From positions 1-7,124 of the forward strand of contig VAZH01000091.1 in the NCBI GenBank assembly GCA_005884465.1: a stretch of DNA of 7,124 nt. The letters are read 5' to 3'. Of the stretch, positions 5,967 to 7,124 are shown piece after piece (the stretch's first letter is position 1; each line of letters starts with the position of its first letter). Under the pieces are notes generated by a model, which saw nothing but the letters and a program-made list of their open reading frames with translations, did no database searches and was not told the origin of the DNA. Source of the stretch: Alphaproteobacteria bacterium. Lineage in GTDB: Bacteria > Pseudomonadota > Alphaproteobacteria > Rhizobiales > Xanthobacteraceae. Position numbers and translations under genes: made by a program.

Positions 5967-7124
5967 ATGTCCCTCCCTTCCGAAGTCGATGTCGCCATTA
6001 TCGGCGCGGGCGCCGCTGGCCTCGGCGCGGCGCGGGCGCTGGAAAATTCCGGCCGCTCGGTGATCGTGCTGGAAGCGCGCGACCGCGTCGGCGGCCGGGC
6101 GCATACCGTCCAGGTGGCGCCTGACGTCACCTTCGACCTCGGCTGCGGCTGGCTGCATTCGGCCGACAAGAATTCGTTTGTCCAAATCGCCGAACATCTG
6201 AATTTCGAGATCAACGAGAACCTGCCCCCCTGGCGCGAGCGGGCCGTTGGCAACGCGTTTCCGCAAGCGGAGCGCGACAATTTTATCCGGGCGCTCGACG
6301 AATTCTATGATCGCGCCGAGGCAGCCGCCGAGGAGGCGCGCAACAATGGCCGCGATTGCGCCGCCAGCACCTTCCTCGAGCCCGGCAATCGCTGGAATCC
6401 GATGATCGATGCGATCTCGACCTACATCAACGGCGCCGAGCTCGATACCGTCTCGATCCTCGACATGGAGGCCTACGAGGACACCAACATCAATTGGCGG
6501 GTGCGCCGCGGCTTCGGCGCGCTGATGGCGGCGTACGGCGCGTCCTGCCCGCTCGCGTTCAGTTGCGAGGTGAGGCTGATCGATCATTCCGGAAAGCGCG
6601 TACGGATCGAAACCTCGCGAGGGGTGCTGACGGCGAGCAAGGTGATCGTCACCGTGCCGACCAATCTGATCGCCGATGAAGCGATCCGCTTTTTCCCCGC
6701 GCTGCCGGAAAAGGTCGATGCCGCGCGCGGCCTGCCGCTCGGGCTCGCCGACAAGGTCGTACTGGCGCTGGATGAACCGGAAGCGCTGCCGAAGGAAGGC
6801 AATCTGCGTGGCGCCACCATGCGCACCGCGATGGGCACCTATCATTTGCGCCCGTTCGGCCAGCCCTGCATCGAAGGTTTTTTCGGCGGCCGTTTTGCGA
6901 GGGAATTGGAAGACGCCGGCGAGGGCGCGCTGGCGGCGCAGGCGATCGACGAGATCGCAGGCTTCCTCGGCCACGACTACCGCCGCAAACTGAGGCCGCT
7001 CAGGGAATCGCGTTGGGCCCATGACCCGTTCGCGCGCGGCTCCTATTCGCACGCCCTGCCCGGCCACGCCGGCGCCCGCGCGCTGCTGGCGGCGCCGGTC
7101 GATGGCCGGCTGTTCTTTGCAGGT
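5967..7124 (+). CDS. Flavin monoamine oxidase family protein, FAD-dependent (3' truncated by window)
   Basis: The frame is open from an ATG at 5967 to the last base, giving 386 residues. The N-terminus is a Rossmann ADP-binding fold for FAD: VDVAIIGAGAAGLGAARAL (GxGxxG at 13-18), E36 at the end of the second strand for ribose binding, then DRVGGRAHT (39-47), the GG motif of amine oxidases. FDLGCGWLH and RGFGALMAAYGA follow the family pattern, and FFAG at the window edge starts the C-terminal FAD motif, which is cut off. Members oxidise primary or secondary amines, or sometimes carotenoid- or protoporphyrin-like substrates; the substrate is not evident. No good Shine-Dalgarno precedes the ATG. 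The frame is open upstream to 5850, and a GTG at 5919 would add 16 residues that include the repeat-derived DGRDKPGHDD, which I reject. The 5' untranslated part would be mostly repeat DNA. Confidence 0.85.
   Translation, partial: MSLPSEVDVAIIGAGAAGLGAARALENSGRSVIVLEARDRVGGRAHTVQVAPDVTFDLGCGWLHSADKNSFVQIAEHLNFEINENLPPWRERAVGNAFPQAERDNFIRALDEFYDRAEAAAEEARNNGRDCAASTFLEPGNRWNPMIDAISTYINGAELDTVSILDMEAYEDTNINWRVRRGFGALMAAYGASCPLAFSCEVRLIDHSGKRVRIETSRGVLTASKVIVTVPTNLIADEAIRFFPALPEKVDAARGLPLGLADKVVLALDEPEALPKEGNLRGATMRTAMGTYHLRPFGQPCIEGFFGGRFARELEDAGEGALAAQAIDEIAGFLGHDYRRKLRPLRESRWAHDPFARGSYSHALPGHAGARALLAAPVDGRLFFAG

Noticed and set aside
5757..7067. A 436-codon open frame on the minus strand opposite the amine oxidase
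   Set aside because: It runs antisense to a clear FAD-binding protein and its C-terminal part reads through both repeat arms (MAGLVPAIHV, then GWPGQARP). GC-rich codon bias on the plus strand explains its openness.

Overview
The window is a GC-rich chromosomal stretch that looks like an alphaproteobacterium of the Bradyrhizobium/Rhodopseudomonas group (order Hyphomicrobiales). The evidence is the strong G/C bias at third codon positions, the protein family types, and intergenic palindromes whose translations (MAGLVPAIHV on one strand, DGRDKPGHDD on the other, and a KSGSRF-type peptide upstream of typA) I recognise from many spurious gene ends in that group. I see no phage genes, transposase, CRISPR array, tRNA or rRNA.

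Layout: (1) bases 1-603 are the 3' end of a TAXI-type TRAP-transporter solute-binding protein with a C-terminal membrane anchor and a helical tail. (2) 693-2276 is a Tat-exported PhoD-family alkaline phosphatase/phosphodiesterase with a strong Shine-Dalgarno. (3) 2313-2714, on the minus strand and convergent with phoD, is a single-domain response regulator. (4) 2907-3668 is a Crp/Fnr-family regulator, divergent from the response regulator. The 192 bp between them holds two abutting inverted repeats that are good operator candidates. (5) 3914-5740 is typA/bipA, the ribosome-associated GTPase, behind a leader of about 160 nt with three consecutive hairpins. (6) 5752-5952 is a 201-bp non-coding element with perfect 39-bp terminal inverted repeats, each arm itself a hairpin. 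(7) 5967 to the window end is the first 386 codons of a flavin-containing amine oxidase family protein.

Functionally these are mostly unrelated single-gene units: nutrient uptake, extracytoplasmic phosphate release, a pair of small regulators that may share one control region, a translation stress GTPase and an FAD-dependent oxidase. I found no convincing new multi-gene system. The parts that merit attention are non-coding: the 201-bp inverted-repeat element, the double palindrome between the two regulators, and the hairpin-rich typA leader. Secondary points are the metal-site variation in the PhoD-like protein and the altered recognition helix of the Crp-like protein.
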